Source: Microbacterium sp. (GTDB lineage Bacteria; Actinomycetota; Actinomycetes; Actinomycetales; Microbacteriaceae). Taken from it: DNA of 22,150 bases. The stretch covers positions 1-22,150 of the forward strand of contig JAJUIM010000003.1 of NCBI GenBank assembly GCA_029267645.1, given 5' to 3'. The first letter of the stretch is position 1, and each line of letters begins with the position of its first letter. The notes beneath the pieces were generated by a model. The model did no database searches. It had not been told where the DNA came from and worked only from the letters and a program-made list of their open reading frames with translations. Positions 13,909-21,786 of this stretch are shown piece after piece. The position numbers and the translations under genes were made by a program.

Positions 13909-15638
13909 ACCTTCTCCTCCTCGTGCTGTTCGGCGAGAACGCGCCCCGCCGCGGTCAGGGCGAGGGCCATCGACACGGCCCCCGCGTCCGGTGTGCCGAC
14001 GCTCTTGTCGGCGAGCGGCCGCGCGCGACCCACGCGGGGGCGCAGCGCAGCCGTGCGCTCAGCTGCCTCCTCGGCGACGCGGGCCGCCGCAGCCCACGCC
14101 TCGCTCGCGCCCGCTCCCCCGTCGACGCCCTCGCGCAGGGCGTCGAGGAAGGGCAGGAGCGCGTCGAGCAGCGTCTTGTCGCCGAGCTGCGCGCCGCCCA
14201 GCTTCTGGATCGCGCGAGCGAACGCCTCCGACGCCGCGACGACATCGTGCGCGCCCAGCGACTCCGCGTCATCGCCGAGCTCGCGCCCGAACGACTCCAG
14301 TGCGGCGCCCCAGAGCACGCCGGACGTGCCGCCCGCCTTCTCAGCCCACGCGCGGCCCGCGCTGCCGAGCACCGACGCCACGCCCGCGTGCGACGGCACG
14401 GCGTCCGCCGCGGCCTTCGCCGCATGGATCCCCTTGAGCATGCCGCGGCCGTGGTCGCCGTCGCCGGCGACCGCGTCGATGCGGCCGAGCCGCTCCTCCT
14501 CGTCGCGCAGCACGGCCTCGAGTGCCGCGAGCGTCTCCCGCGCGACCGCGGCGGCGCGCCGCGAGCCCGCGGCACCCTCGGCCACGTCGGCCTCGCCCGC
14601 GTCGTCCGCGGCGCCGCGCGCCGACGGATCGAGCGCCTCGACAGGCGCCGCGACCTTGCGATACGCGGGCGTGTACGCGTCGGCGCGCCAGAGCGACTCG
14701 AGGTCGTCGTCGAGCCACTGCAGCGTGAGCGAACAGCCGCCCATGTCGAGGCTCGTGACGAGCTCGCCGACCTCGGGCTCGACGAGTTCGAGGCCCGCGT
14801 CGCGCAGGAGCGGCGCGATCCGTCCCCAGAGCAGGAACAGCTCCTCGTACTTCGTGTCGCCGAGCCCGTTGAGGATCGGCGCGACGCGCGCGCCCGCGCG
14901 CTGCGGCCTGTCGGCGAGCAGCCTCGAGACGAGCAGCTCGGCGAGCTCGCGGGCCCGCAGCATCGGCACGTCCTCGATGCCCGGCTCGCCGTGGATCCCG
15001 AGTCCCAGCCCCAGGTGTCCCTCGGGCACCGTGAACAGCGGCTCGGTCGCGCCCGGCATCGTGCAGCCCGAGAACGCGACGCCGATCGTGCGCGTCGCGG
15101 CATTGGCGGCGCGCCCCGCGGCCTCGACGTCGTCGAGCGAGCGACCTTCGGCCGCCGCCGCGCCCATCGCCTTGAAGACCGGGAAGTCGCCCGCGATGCC
15201 GCGGCGGCTCGACTCCTCGTCGGCCGACGCGATGTCGTCGGTCACGACGACGATCCGCGTGTCGATCCCTTCTTCGCGCAGCCGCTCGGCCGCGAGTCCG
15301 AAGTTCATGTTGTCGCCCGCGTAGTTGCCGAAGCTCAGCACGACACCGCGGCCCTGGTCGGCGGCCTTCGCGACCGAGTACACTTGCGCTGCCGACGGCG
15401 ACGTGAAGATGTTGCCGACGACGGCGCCCGTCGCGAAGCCCTGACCCACCGTGCCGCAGAAGGCGGGATAGTGGCCCGATCCGCCGCCGATCACGACCGC
15501 CACCTGCGGGTCGGCGCCGCGCACGGGGAGCGCGACGACGCCGCCCGTCACGCCGCGCACGCGGTCGCGGTAGAGGTCGAGCCAGCCCGCGAGCTGGTCC
15601 TCGGCGAACTCGTCGGGGTCGTCGTAGATCGTGGTCAT
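13905..15638 (-). CDS. derK: DhaK-DhaL fusion kinase, probable D-erythrulose kinase
   Basis: Protein of 577 residues, ATP-type dihydroxyacetone kinase family. The DhaK half (1-330) has [10 protein letters not shown] (51-60), [12 protein letters not shown] and the substrate-binding His216 in GLGIHGEPG, which forms a hemiaminal with ketose carbonyls. An Ala/Asp/Glu-rich linker (about 331-360) leads to DhaL. That domain has the Mg-ATP aspartates of [13 protein letters not shown] (Asp388, 393, 395), then [22 protein letters not shown] and [12 protein letters not shown]. Some family members phosphorylate dihydroxyacetone, others erythrulose. The EltD- and DerI-like partners make D-erythrulose the likely substrate. 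Its start shares ATGA with the permease stop (15635-15638). Dihydroxyacetone remains a possible alternative substrate. Confidence 0.85.
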   Translation of the reverse strand: MTTIYDDPDEFAEDQLAGWLDLYRDRVRGVTGGVVALPVRGADPQVAVVIGGGSGHYPAFCGTVGQGFATGAVVGNIFTSPSAAQVYSVAKAADQGRGVVLSFGNYAGDNMNFGLAAERLREEGIDTRIVVVTDDIASADEESSRRGIAGDFPVFKAMGAAAAEGRSLDDVEAAGRAANAATRTIGVAFSGCTMPGATEPLFTVPEGHLGLGLGIHGEPGIEDVPMLRARELAELLVSRLLADRPQRAGARVAPILNGLGDTKYEELFLLWGRIAPLLRDAGLELVEPEVGELVTSLDMGGCSLTLQWLDDDLESLWRADAYTPAYRKVAAPVEALDPSARGAADDAGEADVAEGAAGSRRAAAVARETLAALEAVLRDEEERLGRIDAVAGDGDHGRGMLKGIHAAKAAADAVPSHAGVASVLGSAGRAWAEKAGGTSGVLWGAALESFGRELGDDAESLGAHDVVAASEAFARAIQKLGGAQLGDKTLLDALLPFLDALREGVDGGAGASEAWAAAARVAEEAAERTAALRPRVGRARPLADKSVGTPDAGAVSMALALTAAGRVLAEQHEEEKV

Positions 15639-16954
15639 GCGCGCAAGGCCTTCCGCTTCGTTTCGAGCCCCGGCTGGTCGACGCCGAGGAAATGGATGAG
15701 GACGAACGCGATCGCGTAGAGGCCGATAAACGCCCACGTGACCGTCTGTCCGTCGCCGCCGAGGCTGTAGACGAGCGCGACCGTGCCGGTGCCGAGGAAC
15801 GTCGCACCGCCCGCGGCGGTCGTGTACATCGCCATCGCGGCGCCCTTGTGCTCGGGCACGAGCGCGGGCATGATCGCGCCCATCGGCACGAACCCTGCGA
15901 GCAGGCAGCCGAACGCGCAGCCCGCGATGACCGACAGCCAGTAGCCCCAGTCGCTGCCCGCGGGGACGATCTGCGGCACGTACCACCAGAGCAACAGGCC
16001 GGCCGCGGATCCCGCGATGCCGTACCACTTGACGGTGCGCTGCCAGCCGATCCTGTCGCCCAGCGAGCCGAACAGCGCGTTGACGAGGATGTTGGTCGCG
16101 TACACGAGCACCGTCATGAGCAGCCATCGCGACTGCCCCCAGCCGCGATCCTCGGCGATGATCGAGGGCAGCACGACGAACATGCCGAACTGCGGCGCCG
16201 TGTTGATGAGGCGCACGATGAAGCCCATGAGGATCTTCGGCTTCGTGAACGCGAGGCGGATCCCGCTCGTCAGCACGCGCGTGGCGCTCTCGCCCGCGGG
16301 TGCGATCCGGTGCCCGCCGTTCTTCGCCCGCACGCCGAACATCGCGAGCAGGAAGCCGATCGCGACGAGGCCGATCGAGGCGATCATGGCGCCCGTCTCG
16401 CCCTGGGTGCCGCCGCCGAACGTCGGGATCGCGCCGATCGCGAACAGCGAGCCGAGCGTCGGCAGGCCGCCCGTGAAGGCGACGTAGAACCAGCCGACCG
16501 CGGACCCGTTGCGCTCGGGCGGCGTCGTGATGTTCACCCACACGAGGAACGCGAAGGCGAACAGGGGGTAACCGAAGCCGCGCATCGTGTACGCGAGCGC
16601 GGTGAACGGCAGGCTCTGCATCTGGAGGCCGATGAGGAACAGCACCTCGAAGACCACCCAGACGACGAAGCCGATCACCATGACCTTGCGGGGGCCGATG
16701 AGGTCGGCGAGCGCGCCCGAGATGTAGCTGCCGATGAGCACCGTGAGGCTGTACATGCTCACGATGGTCGCGACGGTCGCCTCGGGCGATCCGAGCACCG
16801 CGACCATGTGCGGCGTGATGAAGTTCGATTCGACGCCGTTGCCCGTCATGAAGATGAGCACGGCGAGGAAGCCGAGCGCGAGCGAGCTCGGGATCCCCAT
16901 GCGGTCGAGGAGCCCCTCGCGGGGGCGGGTGTCCGTCTGCGCCAGTGAAGACAT
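15635..16954 (-). CDS. MFS transporter, probable polyol (erythritol) permease
   Basis: Protein of 439 residues with about 12 TM helices in two halves and a cytoplasmic middle loop (about 195-220). The opening LIFMTGNGVESNFITPHMV is unlike the sugar-porter signature and resembles the polyol permease group (RbtT/DalT-like). The loop 2-3 motif reads GALADLIGPRKVMVIG, a form of the MFS GxLaDrxGrrxxl signature, and the C-terminal half repeats it as GSLGDRIGWQRT. The ATG at 16954 has AAGGA upstream and lies 23 bp after the dehydrogenase stop. With the catabolic genes around it, proton-coupled erythritol or threitol uptake is the best guess; the substrate is not provable from sequence. Confidence 0.85.
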   Translation of the reverse strand: MSSLAQTDTRPREGLLDRMGIPSSLALGFLAVLIFMTGNGVESNFITPHMVAVLGSPEATVATIVSMYSLTVLIGSYISGALADLIGPRKVMVIGFVVWVVFEVLFLIGLQMQSLPFTALAYTMRGFGYPLFAFAFLVWVNITTPPERNGSAVGWFYVAFTGGLPTLGSLFAIGAIPTFGGGTQGETGAMIASIGLVAIGFLLAMFGVRAKNGGHRIAPAGESATRVLTSGIRLAFTKPKILMGFIVRLINTAPQFGMFVVLPSIIAEDRGWGQSRWLLMTVLVYATNILVNALFGSLGDRIGWQRTVKWYGIAGSAAGLLLWWYVPQIVPAGSDWGYWLSVIAGCAFGCLLAGFVPMGAIMPALVPEHKGAAMAMYTTAAGGATFLGTGTVALVYSLGGDGQTVTWAFIGLYAIAFVLIHFLGVDQPGLETKRKALRA

Positions 16955-16977
16955 CGTGAAGGTCCTTTGCTTCCGGG

Positions 16978-18108
16978 TCAGCGCATCGACGGGATGATCG
17001 ACACCTTGACCGAGCTGCCGGACGAGTCGCCCACGAGGTCGAGCGCCTCCTGGAACCGCTCGAGCGGGAACTGATGCGTGCAGATGTCGGCCATGGGCAG
17101 CGTCTCGGCCTCGAGCAGCTTGATTGCCGCGGGCCAGGTGTGCGGGCCGAGGTGGGCGCCGCGCACGTCGAGCTCCTTGTCGTCGGAGATGATCGACCAG
17201 TCGACCGACACCGGATCCTTGAACACCGAGTACTCGACGAAGCGGCCGAGCTTGCGCAGCAGGTTCAGGCCCTGCGGCACGGCCGACGGGTGGCCCGTCG
17301 CCTCGATGTACACGTCGGCGCCGTAGCCGTCCGTGAGCTCCTTGATGCGGGCGACCGCGTCCTCGCGGGCGATGTTGATCGTCATGTCGGCGCCGACCCG
17401 TCGGGCCAGGTCGAGCTTGCTGTCGACCGCGTCGAGCGCGATGATCCGCAGCGGGTTCTTCTGGCGCGCGCCCGCGATCGCCGAGAGGCCGATGGGGCCC
17501 GCGCCGGCGATGACGACCGTGTCGCCGAAGAGGATCTCGGCGCGCTCGACCGCGTGGAATGCGCACGAAAGCGGCTCGGAGAAGGCGGCGACCTCGCCCG
17601 GGAGGGCGCGCGAGACGGGGTGCGTGAGCGCCTTCGCCGGCACGAGGACGTACTCGGCCATCGCGCCGTCGTAGCCCTTGAATCCGAACATGTCGTGCAC
17701 GGCGCACATCCAGTAGGCGCCCTCGAGGCAGTAGCGGCACTCCCAGCACGGCACGATCTGCTCGCAGGCCACGCGGTCGCCGAGCGCGACGCCGCGCTTC
17801 GCGAGCGCCGCCTCACCGCCCGCGACGACCGTGCCGACGAACTCGTGGCCGGGGATGCGGTCGGTCTCCGCCCACGCGGGCCGGTTCTCGTCGCCCCAGA
17901 ACTTGGCCGCGCCGTGGTACGCCTTGAGGTCGCTCGCGCAGATGCCGACCGCGTCGGTGCGCAGCAGCAGGTCGTCTGGCCCCGGCGTCGGCACGGGGCG
18001 CTCCTCGAGGCGGTAGTCGCCCGGTCCGTACACGACGACGGCGCGCATGGTGGCGGGCAGGTCGGCGCCGGTGACGGCTTCGCGGGTGGTGTCGATGGTC
18101 TCGGACAT
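16978..18108 (-). CDS. eltD: Zinc-dependent MDR dehydrogenase, probable erythritol/L-threitol dehydrogenase
   Basis: Protein of 376 residues of the zinc medium-chain dehydrogenase family. Catalytic zinc ligands are likely Cys57 (GICASD), His88-Glu89 (PGHEF) and Glu178 (SEPLSCA). Structural zinc is bound by Cys121, 124, 127 and 135 (CWECRYC, then WMC). GAGPIG (202-207) binds the cofactor, and the acidic ALDAVDS at the end of the next strand fits NAD rather than NADP. The insert YHGAAKFWGDENRPAWAE after the catalytic cysteine matches what I recall of mycobacterial EltD, which oxidises erythritol and L-threitol to erythruloses. First gene of the operon; ATG 18108 has GAGGAAG 9 nt upstream. The longer upstream open frame runs into the promoter region and is rejected. 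Confidence 0.85.
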   Translation of the reverse strand: MSETIDTTREAVTGADLPATMRAVVVYGPGDYRLEERPVPTPGPDDLLLRTDAVGICASDLKAYHGAAKFWGDENRPAWAETDRIPGHEFVGTVVAGGEAALAKRGVALGDRVACEQIVPCWECRYCLEGAYWMCAVHDMFGFKGYDGAMAEYVLVPAKALTHPVSRALPGEVAAFSEPLSCAFHAVERAEILFGDTVVIAGAGPIGLSAIAGARQKNPLRIIALDAVDSKLDLARRVGADMTINIAREDAVARIKELTDGYGADVYIEATGHPSAVPQGLNLLRKLGRFVEYSVFKDPVSVDWSIISDDKELDVRGAHLGPHTWPAAIKLLEAETLPMADICTHQFPLERFQEALDLVGDSSGSSVKVSIIPSMR

Positions 18109-18147
18109 CGGTGTCTCTTCCTCACGTCGCTGGGTGGGTTCGTCTCG

Positions 18148-18180
18148 ACGATACCCCTTTTCGGCACACTTGTGCAGCAC
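18148..18180 (-). promoter_or_regulatory. eltD operon promoter with an overlapping palindrome
   Basis: On the minus strand TATCGT (18153-18148) is a plausible -10. The palindrome GCACA-ct-TGTGC (18164-18175) lies where the -35 should be. A related half-site, GCACGTTTGTTC, begins at 18175. A SorC-type regulator bound here could block or recruit polymerase. SorC proteins are often released or switched by a phosphorylated intermediate, which would be erythrulose 4-phosphate or a related compound here (inference). Confidence 0.5.
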
Positions 18181-18234
18181 GTTTGTTCCCGCGATGGAGG
18201 ACAGACGTTCCCGGCGCACGGCGACGCGGTCGGA

Positions 18235-18253
18235 CCGGGATACGATGTCCCGG
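18235..18253 (+). promoter_or_regulatory. Inverted repeat over the -10 of the SorC-family gene
   Basis: CCGGGA (18235-18240) and TCCCGG (18248-18253) flank TACGATG, which holds a good -10 (TACGAT). The start codon is 34 bp further on. Binding by the gene's own product would give autoregulation. The sequence differs from the palindrome over the eltD promoter, so the two sites may not be bound by the same protein. Confidence 0.4.
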
Positions 18254-18287
18254 TCACGCCCGAACGCGCGCCGAACGAAAGGTCCCG

Positions 18288-19253
18288 ATGACGCCGCTGC
18301 CCTCCACGGAGCCCGAGCAGACGCGGCCGCGGTTCCCGCTCGAGGTCGTGCACCAGGCCGCGCGCATGTACTACCTCGAGGAGGCGACACAGGCCGAGAT
18401 CGCCTCGCGCCTCGGCGTCTCGCGGCCCACGGTCAGCCGGCTGCTCACGCAGGCTCGCGCGGCGGGCATCGTGCGGATCGAGGTCGTCGACCCGTTCGAA
18501 GACGAGTCGCAGGCGCTCGGCGAGCGGCTCGCCAAGGCGCTCGGGCTCAACGCCGTGCGGCTCTCGCCCGTGACCCACCCCGCGACGCTCGGGCAGGATC
18601 TCGCGGCGCCGATCGCCGCCGCCGTTCGCGACATGCAGCTCTCGGCCGGCGACGCCGTGCTCATCTCGTCGGGCCAGACGACCTACGAGGTCGCGCGCGC
18701 GGGCATGCCGCCGCTGCCCGGCATCCAGCTCGTGCCGACGGTCGGCGGCTACGCCGATCCGCTCCCCCGGTTCCAGACGAACGAGATCACGCGCCTCGCG
18801 GCGCAGGCCTCAGGCGCGTTCCCCGCCTTCCTCTTCGCGCAGGCGCTGCCGAGCGCCGCGATGCTCGCGACGCTCCGCGAGGAGCCCGCGTTCCAGCACG
18901 TCACCAACCTCTGGGGCAGGGCCCGCGGCGCGCTGCTCGGCATCGGCGCCGCGCCCACCTCGCGCGATTTCCTGGCGCGGGGCATCCCCGCCGCGAGCGA
19001 GGCGCTGACGTCAGCCGTCGGCGACGTGTGCCTGAACTTCTTCGACCGCGACGGCGCGGCGATCGAGTTCGACGGCAGCGACCGGCTCGTGCGCACCTCG
19101 CGCGACGTGCTCGCGGCGATCCCCCACGCCGTCGGGATCGCCGTCGGCGCGCAGAAGGCGCCGAGCATCGTGGGCGCGGCGCGCGGATCCCTCATCAACG
19201 AGCTCGTGACCGACGTGCCGACGGCGCGCGCGATCCTCGACCTCTTCGCCTGA
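18288..19253 (+). CDS. SorC-family transcriptional regulator of the tetritol operon
   Basis: Protein of 321 residues. The N-terminal HTH is clear: ARMYYLEEATQAEIASRLGVSRPTVSRLL (about 25-54, split across helices). The C-terminal sugar-phosphate-binding domain shows ISSGQTTYEVA, LVPTVGGYAD and LGIGAAPTSRDF, then the conserved end region VGIAVGAQKAPSIVGAARGSLINELVTD. The family includes EryD, the erythritol regulator of Brucella, and DeoR/SorC sugar repressors and activators. ATG 18288 is preceded by AAAGG at good distance. It is divergent from eltD across 179 bp and is therefore the likely controller of that operon. Whether it represses or activates cannot be read from sequence. Confidence 0.88.
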   Translation: MTPLPSTEPEQTRPRFPLEVVHQAARMYYLEEATQAEIASRLGVSRPTVSRLLTQARAAGIVRIEVVDPFEDESQALGERLAKALGLNAVRLSPVTHPATLGQDLAAPIAAAVRDMQLSAGDAVLISSGQTTYEVARAGMPPLPGIQLVPTVGGYADPLPRFQTNEITRLAAQASGAFPAFLFAQALPSAAMLATLREEPAFQHVTNLWGRARGALLGIGAAPTSRDFLARGIPAASEALTSAVGDVCLNFFDRDGAAIEFDGSDRLVRTSRDVLAAIPHAVGIAVGAQKAPSIVGAARGSLINELVTDVPTARAILDLFA

Positions 19254-19259
19254 CGCGGA

Positions 19260-19303
19260 ACGGCGCGGGGCGCCGCTTCCGTGAAAGCGACGCCCCGCGC
19301 CGT
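19260..19303. terminator. Hairpin between convergent SorC-family gene and amtB
   Basis: ACGGCGCGGGGCG (19260-19272) pairs perfectly with CGCCCCGCGCCGT (19291-19303) around an 18-nt loop, starting 6 bp after the regulator stop. A smaller hairpin (GGAACGGCG with CGCCGCTTCC) competes for the 5' arm. There is no T-run in either direction. It probably ends both convergent transcripts. Confidence 0.65.
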
Positions 19304-19355
19304 GCTGTGCTGTGTGGGTGGGTGCGCGGCGGTCACCGCGCGGATCGAGCGGCGC

Positions 19356-20597
19356 TCACCGCTCGACGATCGCGTAGCCCTCTTCGCCGTGGACCGACAC
19401 GTCGACGCCGGCGATCTCGTCCTCATTCTTGACGCGGAACCCGATCGTCTTCTCAATCGCGAAGCCGAGCACGAGCGCGACGACGAACGAGTAGATGAGC
19501 ACGGCGACCGCCGAGATCACCTGGACGACGAGCTGCTCGATGCCGCCGCCCGTGAACAGGCCCGTGTCGATCGCGAAGAACCCGAGGTAGACGGTGCCGA
19601 TGAGGCCTCCCACGAGGTGCACGCCGACGACGTCGAGCGAGTCGTCGTAGCCGAGCTTCCACTTGAGCTCGACGGCCAGGGCGCACACGGCGCCGACGAG
19701 CAGGCCGAGGACGATCGCCCAGACCGGCTCGAGCGAGGCGCAGGCGGGCGTGATGGCGACGAGGCCCGCGACGGCGCCCGATGCGGCGCCGATCGAGGTG
19801 GCCTTGCCGTCCTTCAGCTTCTCGACGATGATCCAGCCGAGGATGCCGGCCGCGGGAGCGGCCATGGTGTTGATGATGATGAGGCCGGTGCCGAGGCCGC
19901 CCTCCTCGCCGAGCGGAGCGGCCGTGACGCCGGCGTTGAAGCCGAACCAGCCGAACCACAGCAGTGCGGTGCCGAGCATGACGAGGGGCACGTTGTGCGG
20001 CTTGTGGTTGCCCTTCGAGAAGCCCACGCGCTTGCCGAGCACGATCGCGAGGGCGAAGGCAGCGGCGCCCGCGTTGATGTGCACTGCGGTGCCGCCGGCC
20101 CAGTCGATGACCTCGACGCCCGCGTCCGGGAACATGAGACTGCCGAGGTTGAAGATCCATCCGCCGCCCCAGACCCATGCGGCGACGGGGCAGTACACGA
20201 GCACGACCCAGATGGCGGCGAACACCATCCATGCGCCGAACTTCGCGCGGTCGGCGATGGCGCCCGAGATGAGGGCGGTCGTGATGATCGCGAACGTGGC
20301 GGCGAAGGCCACGGCGATCGTTCCCTCACCCGTCGGGTCGTCCGCGATCGTCGCCGTGAGGCCGAAGTCCGCGAACGGGTTGCCCGCGAAGCTCCACGGC
20401 GAGTCGACGCTGATCATGCTGTAGCCGAAGAGCACCCACAGCACCGTGACGATGCCGAGCGCGCCGAAGCTCATCATCATCATGCTCACGACGCTCTTCG
20501 CTTTCACGAGGCCGCCGTAGAAGAAGGCGACGCCCGGCGTCATGAGGAGCACGAGCGCGGTGGCGATGATGACCCACGCGAGGTTGCCGCTGTCCAT
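19356..20597 (-). CDS. amtB: Ammonium transporter AmtB
   Basis: Protein of 413 residues with 11 expected TM helices, forming a trimeric channel that moves ammonium as NH3 plus H+. Family marks: MTPGVAFFYGGLVKAKSVVS (20-39), Asp165 in EVIDWAGGTAVHINAG with pore His173, then GFNAG, and the second pore His327 in DVVGVHLVGG. The cytoplasmic tail (KNEDEIAGVDVSVHGEEGYA) is short. No signal peptide precedes TM1, as in many actinobacterial Amt proteins. The ATG at 20597 has AAGGA 6 nt upstream. No glnK or glnD follows: the next gene is convergent, so the usual amtB-glnK-glnD operon is broken or absent here. A GlnR-like site lies upstream. Confidence 0.95.
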   Translation of the reverse strand: MDSGNLAWVIIATALVLLMTPGVAFFYGGLVKAKSVVSMMMMSFGALGIVTVLWVLFGYSMISVDSPWSFAGNPFADFGLTATIADDPTGEGTIAVAFAATFAIITTALISGAIADRAKFGAWMVFAAIWVVLVYCPVAAWVWGGGWIFNLGSLMFPDAGVEVIDWAGGTAVHINAGAAAFALAIVLGKRVGFSKGNHKPHNVPLVMLGTALLWFGWFGFNAGVTAAPLGEEGGLGTGLIIINTMAAPAAGILGWIIVEKLKDGKATSIGAASGAVAGLVAITPACASLEPVWAIVLGLLVGAVCALAVELKWKLGYDDSLDVVGVHLVGGLIGTVYLGFFAIDTGLFTGGGIEQLVVQVISAVAVLIYSFVVALVLGFAIEKTIGFRVKNEDEIAGVDVSVHGEEGYAIVER

Positions 20598-20675
20598 GTT
20601 GTTCCTTACGGGTCGAACGGTGCATAATCCGCGGCGGGCATTCCGTCGCGGATATCGCCATGGTGGCCGTTCGGC

Positions 20676-20714
20676 GTTTCCCGCAGGGTGCGCTAACGGT
20701 TACCGACGTGTTAC
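20676..20714 (-). promoter_or_regulatory. Candidate GlnR box upstream of amtB
   Basis: GTTAC-n6-GTTAC at 20699-20714 (GTAAC-n6-GTAAC on the amtB strand) matches the spacing of the actinobacterial GlnR a/b half-sites (GTnAC-n6-GAAAC, 11-bp period). Further along the amtB strand a weak CGCAC keeps the same spacing, and GAAAC (20680-20676) follows one base out of phase, which would make a four-half-site array. It lies about 80-115 bp before the start codon, and a TATGCA (20626-20621) could be the -10. GlnR activates amtB under nitrogen limitation in Streptomyces and Mycobacterium. Confidence 0.5.
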
Positions 20715-20743
20715 GTCGAACCGCGCTGTGTGAAGAGCCTGTT

Positions 20744-21775
20744 TCAGGCGTGCGAGGAGGCGACGAGGCGCGAGATCGCGCGCAGGTACTTCTTGCGGTA
20801 GCCGCCCTGCAGCATCTCGTCCGAGAACACCTCGTTGAGCGGCAGGCCCGTCGCGCGGATCGGGATCTGCGCGTCATAGACGCGGTCGACGAACGCGACG
20901 AAGCGCAGCGCCTCCGACTGGTCGGTGATCTGGCGCACGTCGCGCAGGCCGACGGCGTCGAGGCCGTCGACGAGGCGCACGTAGCGCGAGGGATGCACCT
21001 GCGCGAGGTGCGCGACGAGGTCGTCGAAGACGTCGTCAGAGACCTCGTCGCCCGCCTCGCGCAGCACGCGGTCGTAGTCGGCGGGATCCGTGACGGCCGC
21101 TCCCCCGTCGAGCGAGCGCTGACGGAAGTCGACGCCGTCGATGCGGATCGTCTGGAAGCTGTCGGACATCGACTGGATCTCGCGCAGGAAGTCCTGCGCC
21201 GCGAACCGGCCCTCGCCGAGCGCGTTCGGGGGCGTGTTGCTCGTCGCGGCGAGCCGCGTGCCGGTCGAGACGAGCTCGCCGAGCAGGCGCGTCATGACCA
21301 TGGTGTCGCCCGGGTCGTCGAGCTCGAACTCGTCGATGCAGACGAGCGCGGTGCCCGTCAACAGGTCGACCGTGTGCTTGTAGCCGAGCGCCCCCACGAG
21401 CGCCGTGTACTCGATGAACGACCCGAAGAGCTTTCGGCGCGCGGGCACCGCGTGATAGATCGACGCGAGCAGGTGCGTCTTGCCGACGCCGAACCCGCCG
21501 TCGAGATACACGCCCGGCTTCATCTCGGGGGCGGCCTTGGCCTTGCGACGGCCGAAGGAGAACAGGCCGCCGCGCGCGACCGGTTCGGAACCGGCCGCCG
21601 CGAAGCGCGAGAGCAGCTCCTTCGCCTCGCTCTGCGACGGGTAGGCCTCGTCGGCGCGATAGGACGCGAAGGTCGCCTCGTCGAACTGTGGCGGGGGCAC
21701 GAGGCTGGCGAGCATCTCCTCCCCAGTGAGGCGAGGGTGGCGCTCGGCGAGCCGGACGATCGTGGCGGCAGTCAT
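20744..21775 (-). CDS. zapE: Cell division protein ZapE / AFG1-like ATPase
   Basis: Protein of 343 residues of the AFG1/ZapE family. In E. coli ZapE is a Z-ring-associated ATPase; in actinobacteria its role is little studied. Walker A GGFGVGKTHL (93-102), Walker B ALVCIDEFEL (Asp148, Glu149) and the sensor-like AATSNTPPNALGEGRF are in order. The C-terminal region, with LRFVAFVDRVYDAQIPI and a GYRKKYLRAISRL ending, is typical. A short Gly/Lys insertion before Walker A (GLFSFGRRKAKAAPEMKPG) is seen in actinobacterial members. It follows the hydrolase gene by 11 bp, so the two are probably cotranscribed. Length is normal. Confidence 0.92.
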   Translation of the reverse strand: MTAATIVRLAERHPRLTGEEMLASLVPPPQFDEATFASYRADEAYPSQSEAKELLSRFAAAGSEPVARGGLFSFGRRKAKAAPEMKPGVYLDGGFGVGKTHLLASIYHAVPARRKLFGSFIEYTALVGALGYKHTVDLLTGTALVCIDEFELDDPGDTMVMTRLLGELVSTGTRLAATSNTPPNALGEGRFAAQDFLREIQSMSDSFQTIRIDGVDFRQRSLDGGAAVTDPADYDRVLREAGDEVSDDVFDDLVAHLAQVHPSRYVRLVDGLDAVGLRDVRQITDQSEALRFVAFVDRVYDAQIPIRATGLPLNEVFSDEMLQGGYRKKYLRAISRLVASSHA

Positions 21776-21786
21776 CGCCCTTCAGA

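Noticed and set aside
13905..15638. Plain glycerol/dihydroxyacetone utilisation for the DhaK-DhaL kinase
   Set aside because: Not excluded, but the EltD-like dehydrogenase with its YHGAAKFWGDENRPAW insert, the RpiB partner and the EryD-type regulator fit tetritol use better than a glycerol pathway, which would need no RpiB.
13303..15800. Long open frames on the plus strand opposite derI, derK and the permease
   Set aside because: They are antisense shadows caused by high GC at third positions. Their compositions (Arg/Ala/Ser/His-rich) match no family, and the minus-strand genes carry complete catalytic motifs.
15635..17749. A longer fusion of the MFS permease with upstream sequence
   Set aside because: The extra 265 residues are an out-of-frame reading of eltD; the ATG at 16954 has its own ribosome site.
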